From contig NZ_VWMY01000001.1 of the NCBI RefSeq assembly GCF_008905045.1, positions 264,673 to 328,672 of the forward strand: a stretch of DNA of 64,000 nt, read 5' to 3'. Shown here piece after piece: positions 10,445 through 19,107 of this stretch. Position numbers and translations under genes: made by a program. Source of the stretch: Streptomyces albicerus. Its GTDB lineage: Bacteria; Actinomycetota; Actinomycetes; Streptomycetales; Streptomycetaceae. The notes under the pieces are model-generated. The model worked only from the letters and a program-made list of their open reading frames with translations. It did no database searches and was not told the DNA's origin. How positions within the stretch are numbered: position 1 is the first letter of the stretch; the number at the start of each line of letters is the position of its first letter.

Positions 10445-12649
10445 CTACCTTGCGGCGGGCGCCGTCGCCGCGAGATCCGCCGGCGGTGCGGGGGCGACCA
10501 GGAGGTCGTCCGCGTCGTCGCCTTCGATGTGGATGTCCGGCAGGATCCGGTGCAGCCATCCCGGCAGCCACCACGCGTGCTTCCCGAGCAGACTCATCGC
10601 GGCGGGAACGAGGACCATCCGTACCAGCGTCACGTCGAGGATGACGGCCACGGAGAGGCCGACACCGAACAACTTGGTCGTGGCGTCGTCCATCAGGATG
10701 AACGCGCCGAACACCCCGATCATGATCAGCGCGGCGCTTGTGATCACCCGGGCCGTGGAGCCGACGCCCTCGACAACCGCCGCTTTGGCGTCACCATGGC
10801 GCTGGAACTGCTCACGTACCCGGCTGAGCAGGAACACCTCGTAGTCCATGGACAGTCCGAAGAGAACCGCGAACATGAGCATGGGCGCCAGCGACATGAT
10901 CGGAACGCTGCCGTCGAGGCCGATGAGGCCGGACCCCCAGCCCCACTGGAAGATCGCGACGAGCACTCCGTACGAGGCACCGATGCTGAGGACGTTGAGG
11001 ATCGCGGCCTTCAGCGGCACCAGGACCGACCGGAACACGATCATCAGGATGATGAAGGACACTCCGATCACGGCGCCGAGGAACCACAGCATGCGCTGCT
11101 GGAGCTGCGTCGCGAGGTCCGCACTCAGGGCGGTCGCGCCGGTGACCATCGGCTTCGCGTCGGTTCCGCGCAACGCGTCGGGCAGCAGGTCCTGGCGCAG
11201 GCGGTCGACGAGCTCGCCGGTTTTCGCGTTCTGCGGCGAGGTGGTCGGAGTGACGGCGAATGCCGCCAGATCGCCCTTGGGACTGAGCGCCACGGCGCCC
11301 ACGGAGGCGATCCCGGGATCGTCCTTGAGAGCCGTGCCCACGCCGTCGACCTCGGACGGGTCGGTCCCGTTCATCTCGATCACCACTTGCAGCGGACCGT
11401 TGACGCCCGGTCCGAAGCCCTCGGCGATGAGGTCGTACGACTTGCGTGTGGTGCTGGTCGGAGCATCGTTGCCCGCGTCGGGGAAACCGAGATGCATGGA
11501 GAAGACCGGCACGGTGAGCACGCCGAGCAGAACGAGGGCGGCAGCGCCGTAGCGGACGGGCTGTGCGACCACTTTGGCGGACCAGCGACTGGACTTGGAC
11601 TTCGGGTTGTATGCCGGCTTCGGCTTGACGAAGGGAATCCGCAGGCTGTTGACCCGTCGGCCGGCGAGCCCGAGCATCGCGGGCAGCAGGGTGAGTGCGG
11701 CGAGCAGGGTCACCGTGACCATGATCGCCGAGGCCCAGCCGATCACGGTGAGCATCCGAAGGCCCGACAGCTGCAGGCCGGTGATCGCCACGATGACGGT
11801 GACGCCGGCGAACAGTACCGAGAGGCCTGCCGTGGAGTTGGCGCGGCCCACCGCCTCGGGCACGGCCATGCCGTTGGCCAGGTTCTGGCGGTGCCGGGTC
11901 AGGACGAACAGCGCGTAGTCGATGCCGATTCCGAGGCCGAGCATCATGGCGACGATCGTGGCGATCTCGGGGACGGCCATGAGTCCGGAGATGACGCCGA
12001 TGGTGCTGAAGCCGATGAGGATGGCCACCAGCGCGACCACGATCGGCAGGCTCATCGCGACGAGGGAACCGAACGCCACCGCCAGGATCACGACGGCGAA
12101 CGCGACACCGAGCACCTCGCTGGGGACCCCGTCCGCCTCCTCACCCTTGGCGGAGCCGAGACCACCGTCGTACTCGACCTGCACTCCGGCGGCGCGGATG
12201 GGCTCAGTGGCTCGTTCCGCGGCGTCGAACTGGGCCGCGGTGACCTTCTCTTCGGTGTCGAAGGCCAGGGTCGTGAAGCCGGTGCGACCGTCGGGACTCA
12301 GCGTGGGGCCCCGTGCGTCGTACGGGTCGGACACCGCGACGACGTGCGGTACCGCGGCGAGTTCGGTACGTGCCTCGGTCACCGCGGCCTTGACCTCCGA
12401 CCGGGTCAGCCCTTCGTCGGAGTGGAAGATGATGTTGGCGGTGGAGATGCTCTCCTGCGGGAACTTGTCCTCGAGCGCCTCGGCCGCCTTCTGCGACTCG
12501 ATGCCGGGCACCTTGAAGGTTTCGTCGGCGCTGCCGCCGAAGGACTGGTTGAGCAGAAAGGCGGCGGCCGCGATCACGACCCACGTCATGATGACGCGCC
12601 ATGGGTGCCGGCCGGAGAAGTGGCCGATCCGGTAGAGCAGTCGGGACAT
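10445..12649 (-). CDS. MMPL family transporter
   Basis: A 734-residue RND-superfamily exporter of the MMPL class, which moves lipids or drugs by proton motive force. Two repeats are visible, each with one helix, a large external domain and a bundle of about five helices. GIDYALFVLTRHRQNLANG in the first half and MDYEVFLLSRVREQF in the second are the conserved MMPL segments. ATG 12649 was preferred because an AAGGAGGAAG ribosome site lies just upstream and the protein then begins at the first helix. An in-frame ATG at 12763 also has AAGGAG and would add 38 charged, Pro-rich residues. The gene is divergent from a two-component pair, its likely regulator. Confidence 0.9.
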   Translation of the reverse strand: MSRLLYRIGHFSGRHPWRVIMTWVVIAAAAFLLNQSFGGSADETFKVPGIESQKAAEALEDKFPQESISTANIIFHSDEGLTRSEVKAAVTEARTELAAVPHVVAVSDPYDARGPTLSPDGRTGFTTLAFDTEEKVTAAQFDAAERATEPIRAAGVQVEYDGGLGSAKGEEADGVPSEVLGVAFAVVILAVAFGSLVAMSLPIVVALVAILIGFSTIGVISGLMAVPEIATIVAMMLGLGIGIDYALFVLTRHRQNLANGMAVPEAVGRANSTAGLSVLFAGVTVIVAITGLQLSGLRMLTVIGWASAIMVTVTLLAALTLLPAMLGLAGRRVNSLRIPFVKPKPAYNPKSKSSRWSAKVVAQPVRYGAAALVLLGVLTVPVFSMHLGFPDAGNDAPTSTTRKSYDLIAEGFGPGVNGPLQVVIEMNGTDPSEVDGVGTALKDDPGIASVGAVALSPKGDLAAFAVTPTTSPQNAKTGELVDRLRQDLLPDALRGTDAKPMVTGATALSADLATQLQQRMLWFLGAVIGVSFIILMIVFRSVLVPLKAAILNVLSIGASYGVLVAIFQWGWGSGLIGLDGSVPIMSLAPMLMFAVLFGLSMDYEVFLLSRVREQFQRHGDAKAAVVEGVGSTARVITSAALIMIGVFGAFILMDDATTKLFGVGLSVAVILDVTLVRMVLVPAAMSLLGKHAWWLPGWLHRILPDIHIEGDDADDLLVAPAPPADLAATAPAAR

Positions 12650-13061
12650 GAGCTTCCTCCTTGGGGCGCGGAGTCGCGGCGGACCGGGATTCTCGGGCTC
12701 GGGTGCGTCGAGGGCGCCCCGACGGGGCTCGTCCGGTTCCTCTTGGATGACCCGGGTCTTCATCACGGCTCCTTGGGGGCGGTTCGGGATTGCTCCTCAC
12801 GCTGACAGTCCGCGGTACGGCGGGTAAGGCGGGCCACTGGCCGGTGTGGGGGGCGGGTTTCTGGTGTGCCGCGGGGGTGCGGACACCCCCGCTGCCGGAA
12901 GGCCGGTGGTGGGAAGGGGGTTCGGTGTCCGCGCTGGCGCGGGTGCCGTGCCGGGAGTAGCGTGCGAGCGACGCCTCCCTTCATCTCCGGCCGTACGCAG
13001 GCCCGTTGTGGACGGTCGCGCCCCGGTCACGCCGACGGCAATGATCGGGAAGGGGGAAGCG
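12650..13061. other. Divergent intergenic region between MMPL and histidine kinase genes
   Basis: These 412 bases hold the promoters of both divergent units and, if the longer MMPL start at 12763 is used, 114 bases of coding sequence. A 9-bp perfect hairpin lies at 12871-12892. No other gene with codon-usage support is seen. Confidence 0.6.
12871..12892. repeat. GC hairpin in the divergent promoter region
   Basis: GCGGGGGTG (12871-12879) and its perfect complement (12884-12892) enclose a 4-base loop. It lies about 170 bp ahead of the histidine kinase and cannot be a 3' terminator for an annotated gene. It may be a regulator dyad or a transcription barrier between divergent units; neither is proven. 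Confidence 0.35.
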
Positions 13062-14795
13062 ATGCCAACGCTCTCGGCACGTCCCGCTGTTCGCGTGCGG
13101 AGGTCGGTGCTGCTTGGCGGCCTGGCTGGTCTGGTCCTGGCTGCGGCCGCCGGTGGCTGCCTGACTCTCGCCGCGGCGGGCGGCATCCCGGCGATACACG
13201 CCGCGCTGATCGTCTGGATGGCGACGTCCTACTCCGCGGCCGGCCTCATCGCGTGGCGGCGCCGGCCCGCCAACCGCTTCGGCCCGCTGATGCTCCTCAC
13301 GGGAGTGGCCACCTTTGCCACGGCCCTGTGGTGGGCCGACGTCGTCGCCTTACGGACCGTCGGGCAGCTGTGCGACCTGCTGCCGACGGTACTGATCCTG
13401 CACCTGTTCCTGGCCTTTCCGACCGGCCGGCTGACGAGCCGACTGGAGAGGCTGCTCGTCGGCCTGGGCTACGTGGCCGCGGTCGGTGTGCAGCCGGTGG
13501 CGATAATGCTGGGCAGCTTGGGCCCGGACCATCCCCTGCTGCTGATCGACGCGCCGGAGGTGGGCTTGGCGTTGTTCGACGGTGAGCTCATCGTGATCAG
13601 CGTGGTCTCGCTCGCCGGTGTCGCACAGCTCGTGGCCCGCCGTCGAGCCGCCGGGCGGCCGCTGCGCAGGTCCCTCGGGCTGCTGATCGACTCCTTCGGG
13701 CTCGGGCTGGCGATGATCGCCGTCATGCTGGTGGTGGGCGTGTTCGGCGGACCCTCGTTCCCGGTGGTCCAGCGGGTGAGCATCACGGTGATCGGGTTCG
13801 CCCCGATCGCCTTCCTCGCCGGTCTGCTCGGCGCCCGGCTGGCCCGCACCGCCGTCGGCGACCTCGTGGTGGAGCTGCGGGCCGAACCGGACGACCTGCG
13901 GGCCCCGCTGGCCCGGGCGCTCGGGGATCCGTCGCTCGCGGTGCTGTACTGGCTGCCGCAGTTTGCCAGCTGGACCGACCAGGACGGCAAGCCGCGCGAA
14001 CTGCCCACCGATCCGGCCCGGGCGACGACCCTCATCGAGCGCGACGGCGCTCCGGTGGCGGCCCTCATCCACGACGCGGCGCTGAACGACGAACGCGAAC
14101 TCCTCGACGCGGTCAGCGCCGCCGCGGCCATCGCGCTGGAGACCGGTCGGCTGCAGGCCGAACTACGGGCCCACGTCGACGAGTTGCGCGGTTCCCGAGC
14201 TCGGGTCATCGCGGCGGGCCAGCAGGAGCGCCAGCGGCTGGAGCGCAATCTCCACGACGGCGCTCAGCAGCGGCTCATCGCGCTCTCTCTCGACCTGGCC
14301 ATGCTGGAAGCGAGTCTCGACGGCGATCCGGCCGCCCGAACCCGCCTGTCCCAGGCCCGAGACGAGATCGCCACCTCCCTGGCGGAGCTCCGCGATGTGG
14401 CGCGCGGGCTGCACCCGGCCGTCCTCAGCGCGCACGGCCTCGATGTCGCCCTCGAATCGCTGGCAGCGCGGGCTTCCGTGCCGGTCCGGCTGACGGTACG
14501 GCTCGACGGCAGACTCGCCGAAGCGGTCGAGGTCGCGGCGTACTACGTGGTCTCCGAGAGTCTGGCCAACATCGGAAAGCACGCCCGGGCGACGGCGGCG
14601 ACGGTGAGTGTCGCCCAGGCCGACGGCCAGATCGTGGTCGAGGTCCGCGACAACGGCCGCGGCGGCGCCGACACCGAGGGCGGCAGCGGACTGCGTGGAC
14701 TGGCCGACCGGGTCGAGGCGCTCGACGGCCGGCTGCGGGTCTGGACGTCGAGCGGCAGCGGCACCCGGGTGAAGGCGGAACTGCCATGCAGGTAG
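13062..14795 (+). CDS. Sensor histidine kinase (NarL/DesK class)
   Basis: A 577-residue membrane sensor. About eight hydrophobic helices fill residues 10-270, followed by a GAF-like linker, a HisKA_3 dimerisation helix with the phospho-acceptor His398 (ERNLHDGAQQRL) and an HATPase domain with DNGRGG near residue 530. ATG 13062 follows GGGGGAAG. The end overlaps the response-regulator start by 10 bp, so the two are coupled. Codon 97 is TTA (13350-13352), which is rare in Streptomyces and makes translation dependent on the bldA tRNA. The neighbouring divergent MMPL exporter is the obvious candidate target. Confidence 0.93.
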   Translation: MPTLSARPAVRVRRSVLLGGLAGLVLAAAAGGCLTLAAAGGIPAIHAALIVWMATSYSAAGLIAWRRRPANRFGPLMLLTGVATFATALWWADVVALRTVGQLCDLLPTVLILHLFLAFPTGRLTSRLERLLVGLGYVAAVGVQPVAIMLGSLGPDHPLLLIDAPEVGLALFDGELIVISVVSLAGVAQLVARRRAAGRPLRRSLGLLIDSFGLGLAMIAVMLVVGVFGGPSFPVVQRVSITVIGFAPIAFLAGLLGARLARTAVGDLVVELRAEPDDLRAPLARALGDPSLAVLYWLPQFASWTDQDGKPRELPTDPARATTLIERDGAPVAALIHDAALNDERELLDAVSAAAAIALETGRLQAELRAHVDELRGSRARVIAAGQQERQRLERNLHDGAQQRLIALSLDLAMLEASLDGDPAARTRLSQARDEIATSLAELRDVARGLHPAVLSAHGLDVALESLAARASVPVRLTVRLDGRLAEAVEVAAYYVVSESLANIGKHARATAATVSVAQADGQIVVEVRDNGRGGADTEGGSGLRGLADRVEALDGRLRVWTSSGSGTRVKAELPCR

Positions 14796-15430
14796 CCATC
14801 GCCGAGGACAGCGTCCTGCTCCGGGAAGGCCTCGCCCGGCTGCTCGGCGACGCCGGATTCGACGTGCTGGGCCGCTGCGGGGACGCCGAGGAACTGCGCA
14901 CCCTGCTGCGCGGCAGGCTGCCGGACGTGGTCATCGTCGACATCCGGCTGCCGCCCACCCACAGTGACGAGGGCCTGCGGGCGGCGGTGGAGATCCGCGC
15001 GGCCCATCCCGAGGTCGGGGTGCTGGTGCTGTCCCAGTACGTCGAACTCGGACTGGCGATGAAGCTGCTTGCCGAATCGGCGGAGGGCGTCGGGTATCTG
15101 CTCAAGGACCGGATCAGTGACGTGCCCGACTTCCTGGCCGCCGTACGCAGGGTCGCCGCCGGCGGCTCGGCGGTCGACCCGATCATCGTGTCCACGCTGC
15201 TGTCGCGGCGGCGCAGCGACGACCCGCTGGAACGGCTCACGCCGAGGGAGCGCGAGGTGCTCGAACTGATGGCCGCAGGCAACTCCAACCAGGGCATCGC
15301 CGACCGGCTGGTGATCACGCTGCGCGCGGTGGAGAAGTACGTCTCCAGCATCTTCGGCAAGCTCGGCCTCCCCGCCACGGGCAGCGAGTCCCGGCGTGTG
15401 CTGGCCGTGCTCATGTTCCTCCGGACCTGA
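14786..15430 (+). CDS. NarL/LuxR-family response regulator
   Basis: A 214-residue partner of the upstream kinase. The receiver domain has the acidic pair (AED, residues 6-7) and the phospho-acceptor Asp52 in VVIVDIRLP, with the switch Lys in LLKDR. The C-terminal LuxR helix-turn-helix is LTPREREVLELMAAGNSNQGIADRL. It overlaps the kinase gene by 10 bp. It should bind DNA as a phosphorylated dimer and may control the divergent MMPL gene. Confidence 0.95.
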   Translation: MQVAIAEDSVLLREGLARLLGDAGFDVLGRCGDAEELRTLLRGRLPDVVIVDIRLPPTHSDEGLRAAVEIRAAHPEVGVLVLSQYVELGLAMKLLAESAEGVGYLLKDRISDVPDFLAAVRRVAAGGSAVDPIIVSTLLSRRRSDDPLERLTPREREVLELMAAGNSNQGIADRLVITLRAVEKYVSSIFGKLGLPATGSESRRVLAVLMFLRT

Positions 15431-15458
15431 CTGAAGGGTCCGGCTGTGGATCGTCGAG

Positions 15459-16394
15459 TCACCGGTCGAGTCTCAGGTCACGGGCCGTCCGGCCGTACCG
15501 CGCCTTGAGGGCGCGGGCCAGGTGGCGTGGGTCGTGGATGCCCCAGCGGGCGGCTACGGCAGCGGTCGTACGGCCGTCGTGGCGGGGGTCGAGGAGGTCG
15601 CGGCGGACGCGTTCGAGGCGTTCGCCGCGCAGCCAGGTCGCGAAGGGGATCCCGGTGCGGCGGAAGAGGCGGTGGAGCTGGCGGGCCGAGATGCCGTGGG
15701 CCGCCGCGACCGACTCGACGCACAGGTTCGGGTCGGAGATCTTCGCCAGCGCGTAGACGCGGATACGGTCGGCCAGTTCGGTGGCCGTGTCCATCCGGCC
15801 CGGCTCGGTCTCCGTGAAGGCCGCGATGAGGAGGGACACGAGCGCGTCGCCCACGTGGGCCTCCGCCGGTCCCGCCAGCTCGTCGAGGTGGCGGCCGAGT
15901 CCCTGCAGGAACGCGGCGAGGACCGCCTGCGCCCCGGTGTCGGCCGGCAGCCGCCTGGCCGCCCGGCGGGCGACGGTGTCGGCGTGCCGGCCCAGTTCGG
16001 TACGCGAGATCCCGACGGCCATCACGTCACAGCCGTCGGGCACGGCTAATCGGTACGGGCGCGTCATGTCGAAGACCACGAAGTCACCACTGCGCGCCCG
16101 GGACTGGGTGCCGCCCTGGTCCGCCGCGGCGGGCTCCGACGACCGGTGCAGGGTCAGCTTCAGCAGCTCGGGGTCCGTGGACGTGATCGCCCGGGGCGAC
16201 CGCTGGACCAGATGTGCCGCGCCCCGGAAACGCGCCACCGCCGCACGCCCGACCGCCGCCGCGTCGATGTCGGCCCGGAAGGCGTCCGCGTCCTCGCCCG
16301 GTGCCGTCACCGCGAGCGGCGCGAGGATCGTGGAGGCGGCCGTCTGCAACTCGCCGATGGTGGCCTGGTGTACGTGTAAGGCGCCACCGTCCAT
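15459..16394 (-). CDS. AraC family transcriptional regulator
   Basis: A 311-residue regulator with an N-terminal AraC_binding_2-type sensory domain (residues about 30-185) and two C-terminal helix-turn-helices, of which ESVAAAHGISARQLHRLFRRTGIPFATWL is the first and WGIHDPRHLARALKARYGRTARDLR the second. Codon 116 is TTA (16047-16049), implying bldA dependence. No target is obvious. The gene downstream is the convergent response regulator, and a possible 31-codon ORF starts divergently at 16546. Confidence 0.9.
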   Translation of the reverse strand: MDGGALHVHQATIGELQTAASTILAPLAVTAPGEDADAFRADIDAAAVGRAAVARFRGAAHLVQRSPRAITSTDPELLKLTLHRSSEPAAADQGGTQSRARSGDFVVFDMTRPYRLAVPDGCDVMAVGISRTELGRHADTVARRAARRLPADTGAQAVLAAFLQGLGRHLDELAGPAEAHVGDALVSLLIAAFTETEPGRMDTATELADRIRVYALAKISDPNLCVESVAAAHGISARQLHRLFRRTGIPFATWLRGERLERVRRDLLDPRHDGRTTAAVAARWGIHDPRHLARALKARYGRTARDLRLDR

Positions 16395-16545
16395 GGAACC
16401 GCTCCCTGCCTGCCCGGGCCCTTATCGGTATATCGATTGACGGACGCGGGAGTTACCCGGTTCCCGGGCGCGATTCGGAGACGGTCCGGGCGGGATGTGG
16501 AGACTCGGAGCCCTGCCTCTTCCGTACCTTCTTCATGGGGGAGCA

Positions 16546-16641
16546 ATGTCGGCTGGAACCTTCACCACAGTTCCAGCCGGCTGCTCCATCAGCACTCCGG
16601 CACCCGGACCTCCGCCCACACCGCCTTGTGAACTCACCTGA
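16546..16641 (+). CDS. Possible small peptide gene (31 residues)
   Basis: ATG 16546 is preceded by GGGGGAG with only 2 bases of spacing, and a TACCTT box (-10-like) lies at 16525-16530. The predicted peptide is rich in Thr, Ser and Pro with two Cys, starting MSAGTFTTVPAGCSIST and ending PPTPPCELT. It lies in the 260-bp gap divergent from the AraC gene. There is no homology evidence and the spacing is tight, so this is a tentative call only. Confidence 0.22.
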   Translation: MSAGTFTTVPAGCSISTPAPGPPPTPPCELT

Positions 16642-16654
16642 CGCGTCGCGTCGG

Positions 16655-17155
16655 TCAGTGGTCCGCGCAGCACGGCGTAGGGTCAGGGACCTCGAACGGC
16701 ACCAGCACTCCGCCCGCAGCCGGCATGAGGGTCAGCACGAGTTCGCCGTCCTGCCACTGCGGGCGGACGTGATCCCTCGTCACGACCCTCTGGTCCCCCG
16801 GGGGTTGGTCGGGCGAACCCAGTACCGTGACGCGGTCGATCGCGGAGCTCGACAGGAGTTCCGCGACCGTCACCGTGCCGGTCAGGGAAGCCGCACCCGG
16901 GTAGACGACGGCCCGGCCCACCTCATCGGGCGCGCCGGTCGTCACCTCGTACCCCTTGGCCGTGAGCCGTCGCGTGGTCTCCTCGGAGGCCGTCGCGAAG
17001 GAGAACACAACCCTCGGCCGCTCCCCGCGCACCAGGTGCGTACAGCCGAACTCACCCTCAGGGAGGGCGAGTTCGGCTGCCAGTTCCAGCAGCAGGTGGT
17101 CGGCCGCGCGCAGGTCGCGTACGCCCGCGTCGACCGTGATGACGTACTGGCTCAC
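16655..17155 (-). CDS. Hypothetical protein coupled to the PHP-domain gene
   Basis: A 166-residue protein not recognised here. GTG 17155 overlaps the stop of the upstream PHP-domain gene by 4 bp (GTGA), so the two are co-translated. It has no signal peptide or membrane helix and looks like a compact alpha/beta protein: VSQYVITVDAGVRDLRAADHLL, then PRVVFSFATASEETTRRLTAKGYEV. The C-terminus ends in CCADH, a possible metal or redox site. A role linked to the PHP-domain phosphoesterase is inferred only from the coupling. Confidence 0.75.
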   Translation of the reverse strand: MSQYVITVDAGVRDLRAADHLLLELAAELALPEGEFGCTHLVRGERPRVVFSFATASEETTRRLTAKGYEVTTGAPDEVGRAVVYPGAASLTGTVTVAELLSSSAIDRVTVLGSPDQPPGDQRVVTRDHVRPQWQDGELVLTLMPAAGGVLVPFEVPDPTPCCADH

Positions 17156-18870
17156 GCGGGCAGGACCCACACGGGGTTCGAGTAGAACCACAGGTCGGTC
17201 CACGGGTCGGCGTCGCCGACGACGTCGATGGCCGGGCCGTTGGGGTCGACGGCCGCACCCATCAGGCCCGTTGCCGAGCGGTTGCCGTCCGTGCCGCGCA
17301 GGCGGACGTACAGCGGGCGGTCGACGCGGCCGAGGGCGTACGTGATCCGGACCGTGCCGGTCGACTTGTTCACCTCGTACGACTTGACCACCTTCGCCGT
17401 CGGCGCGGTGAACGTGTCCTTGTCGGAGACCTTGCCGGTGACGTCGCCCTGGATGACGTCCACGCGGGCCAGCTTCGGTACGAAACCGGCCCAGTTGGCA
17501 CCGCTGGCCAAGGACACGTCCACCGTCAGCGTGACGTTCGTGCCCTTCCTCACGTGGAGCGCGCCGCCCAGCGTGGCCCAGCGGCTGCCGCCCGAGACCC
17601 GCGCGTCGAGGCCGCTGATGAGCTGGCCGTGGTCGACCCAGATGCGTCCGGCGCGTATGCCGTCCATGACCGCGGCGTACGAGAAGCCGTCGGAGCCGAC
17701 GTGGGTGCGGCTGTACTGGCCGGGCCAGTAGTCGCCCTGGGTGAGGTCGATCTTGCCGCTGTAGACGGGGTCGGTGTGCTTGCCGTTGGCCGTGTAGTCG
17801 CTGTCCGGGCCGCCGCGCTTGGCGGTGTCCGTGTACACCTGGTGGGAGTCGGAGTTGGCGGTGATCCACCAGGCCTTGCCCTCGGCGAGGAGGCTGTCCC
17901 AGAGGCCGCCGACAGTGGAGGTCATCCAGTCGAAGCCACCCCAGGTGCGGTAGCTCTCCGGCGGGTAGCCGGCGAAGGAGTTGGCGCTCGGGTTGTTGTC
18001 GTAGATGCCACGGGCCCGGCCCATGCCGAGCGGCGCGGCGATACCGGCCGCCTGGTGGCCCGGCGCGCCCTCGAAGCCGACGGCGATCTGGTGGCTCGCG
18101 GGGGTCGCGTCGCGCCAGGCGCGGATCTCGTGCGGCGAGTCGACACCGCGCCGCGCCGGGTGGTTGGCGAGCATCAGTGCGTCCTTGACCTTGCGACGGC
18201 GGACCTGCTCGCCGAGGAAGGCCAGGCCCGCGATGGCGAGGGCCTCGTTCGCGGGCGTCGAGTCGGAGGCGCCCTTCACACTGCCGTCGTAGTCGGTCTC
18301 GAACTGCTTGAGGACGGAGACCTCGTTCTTGCCCGGGTGCACGAAGACGGTGCCGTGCTCGGCGGCCGGGATGTTCCACTCCAGGCCCTGGAAGACGAGG
18401 GTGTCCTCGTACGCGGCCCGGGCCTCCTTGATGTCCGGGTTGACCTTCTCGACGCCGATCTTCGCGTGGGTCACGTTGCCGTGGTCGGTGATGACCATCC
18501 AGTCCATGCCGTGCTTGGCACCCTGGCGGACCTGGTCGACGACGCGGTACTTGCCGTCGTTGCTGTACTGCGTGTGGATGTGGTGGTCACCGGCCAGCCA
18601 GAGGAAACCCTTGCCCTTCCGGCCCCGGGCGGGCGTCTGTGCGGCGGCCGTGCCGGTCGCCGGGCCGCCGAGCACGCCCGCCGCCGCGAGGCCCGCGCCG
18701 AGCAGCCCGGCGCGGCGCAGCATCGAGCGGCGCGACCGCTGGTCGGGGGTCAGCGCCTCGTCGGGCACGGAGGTGTCGAAGGCCGCCGGGAGACCCGTAC
18801 CGCCCTCGTGACCAGCACCGTGGTCGTGATCGTGAGGGTGGTGATGCCCGTGCCCGTGGCTGTGCCCCAT
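17152..18870 (-). CDS. Secreted PHP-domain metallophosphoesterase with His-rich N-terminus
   Basis: A 572-residue protein. ATG 18870 has AGGAGG upstream; the longer open frame lacks support. It begins with a His-rich stretch (MGHSHGHGHHHPHDHDHG), then has a twin-arginine signal (SRRSMLRRAGLLGAGLAAAG, about residues 45-66). The PHP domain follows, with metal ligands in GDHHIHTQYS (about 93-102) and ITDHGN (about 124-129). PHP proteins are two- or three-metal phosphoesterases. The His-rich cytoplasmic leader before a Tat signal suggests metal loading before export, which is an inference. Divergent to it is a second secreted phosphodiesterase. Confidence 0.87.
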   Translation of the reverse strand: MGHSHGHGHHHPHDHDHGAGHEGGTGLPAAFDTSVPDEALTPDQRSRRSMLRRAGLLGAGLAAAGVLGGPATGTAAAQTPARGRKGKGFLWLAGDHHIHTQYSNDGKYRVVDQVRQGAKHGMDWMVITDHGNVTHAKIGVEKVNPDIKEARAAYEDTLVFQGLEWNIPAAEHGTVFVHPGKNEVSVLKQFETDYDGSVKGASDSTPANEALAIAGLAFLGEQVRRRKVKDALMLANHPARRGVDSPHEIRAWRDATPASHQIAVGFEGAPGHQAAGIAAPLGMGRARGIYDNNPSANSFAGYPPESYRTWGGFDWMTSTVGGLWDSLLAEGKAWWITANSDSHQVYTDTAKRGGPDSDYTANGKHTDPVYSGKIDLTQGDYWPGQYSRTHVGSDGFSYAAVMDGIRAGRIWVDHGQLISGLDARVSGGSRWATLGGALHVRKGTNVTLTVDVSLASGANWAGFVPKLARVDVIQGDVTGKVSDKDTFTAPTAKVVKSYEVNKSTGTVRITYALGRVDRPLYVRLRGTDGNRSATGLMGAAVDPNGPAIDVVGDADPWTDLWFYSNPVWVLPA

Positions 18871-19040
18871 GTCGGCCTCCTGTGTCCGGCGCCGCCGGTG
18901 CGGTCGCGCGCTATGGAGACTCGATGCGAAACATGAACTTTGAACGACGCCGGGGTGATCACCGGGCGACCCTGGCACGGCAGATCGCCTCGCCACTCAC
19001 TGTTCCCCCAACTGCCCTTGTCCGTCACACTGGTTGACCT

Positions 19041-19059
19041 TGAACCTGAGCAGCGTTCA
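19041..19059. promoter_or_regulatory. Candidate operator dyad TGAAC-N9-GTTCA
   Basis: TGAAC (19041-19045) and GTTCA (19055-19059) form an inverted repeat 49 bp ahead of the sphingomyelinase-like start. GTTGACC at 19033 and GTTCAGC at 19055 are 22 bp apart, twice the 11-bp PHO-box period, but the middle unit does not match. TTCCTCCGATyACT is also directly repeated at 19062 and 19081. A PhoP site is therefore only a suggestion. Confidence 0.25.
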
Positions 19060-19107
19060 GCTTCCTCCGATCACTTCAGTTTCCTCCGATTACTGGAGAC
19101 ACCCCCC

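Noticed and set aside
10529..12805. 758-codon plus-strand frame opposite the MMPL gene
   Set aside because: The product is Glu/Asp/His/Arg-rich without any domain, whereas the minus strand encodes a clear MMPL transporter.
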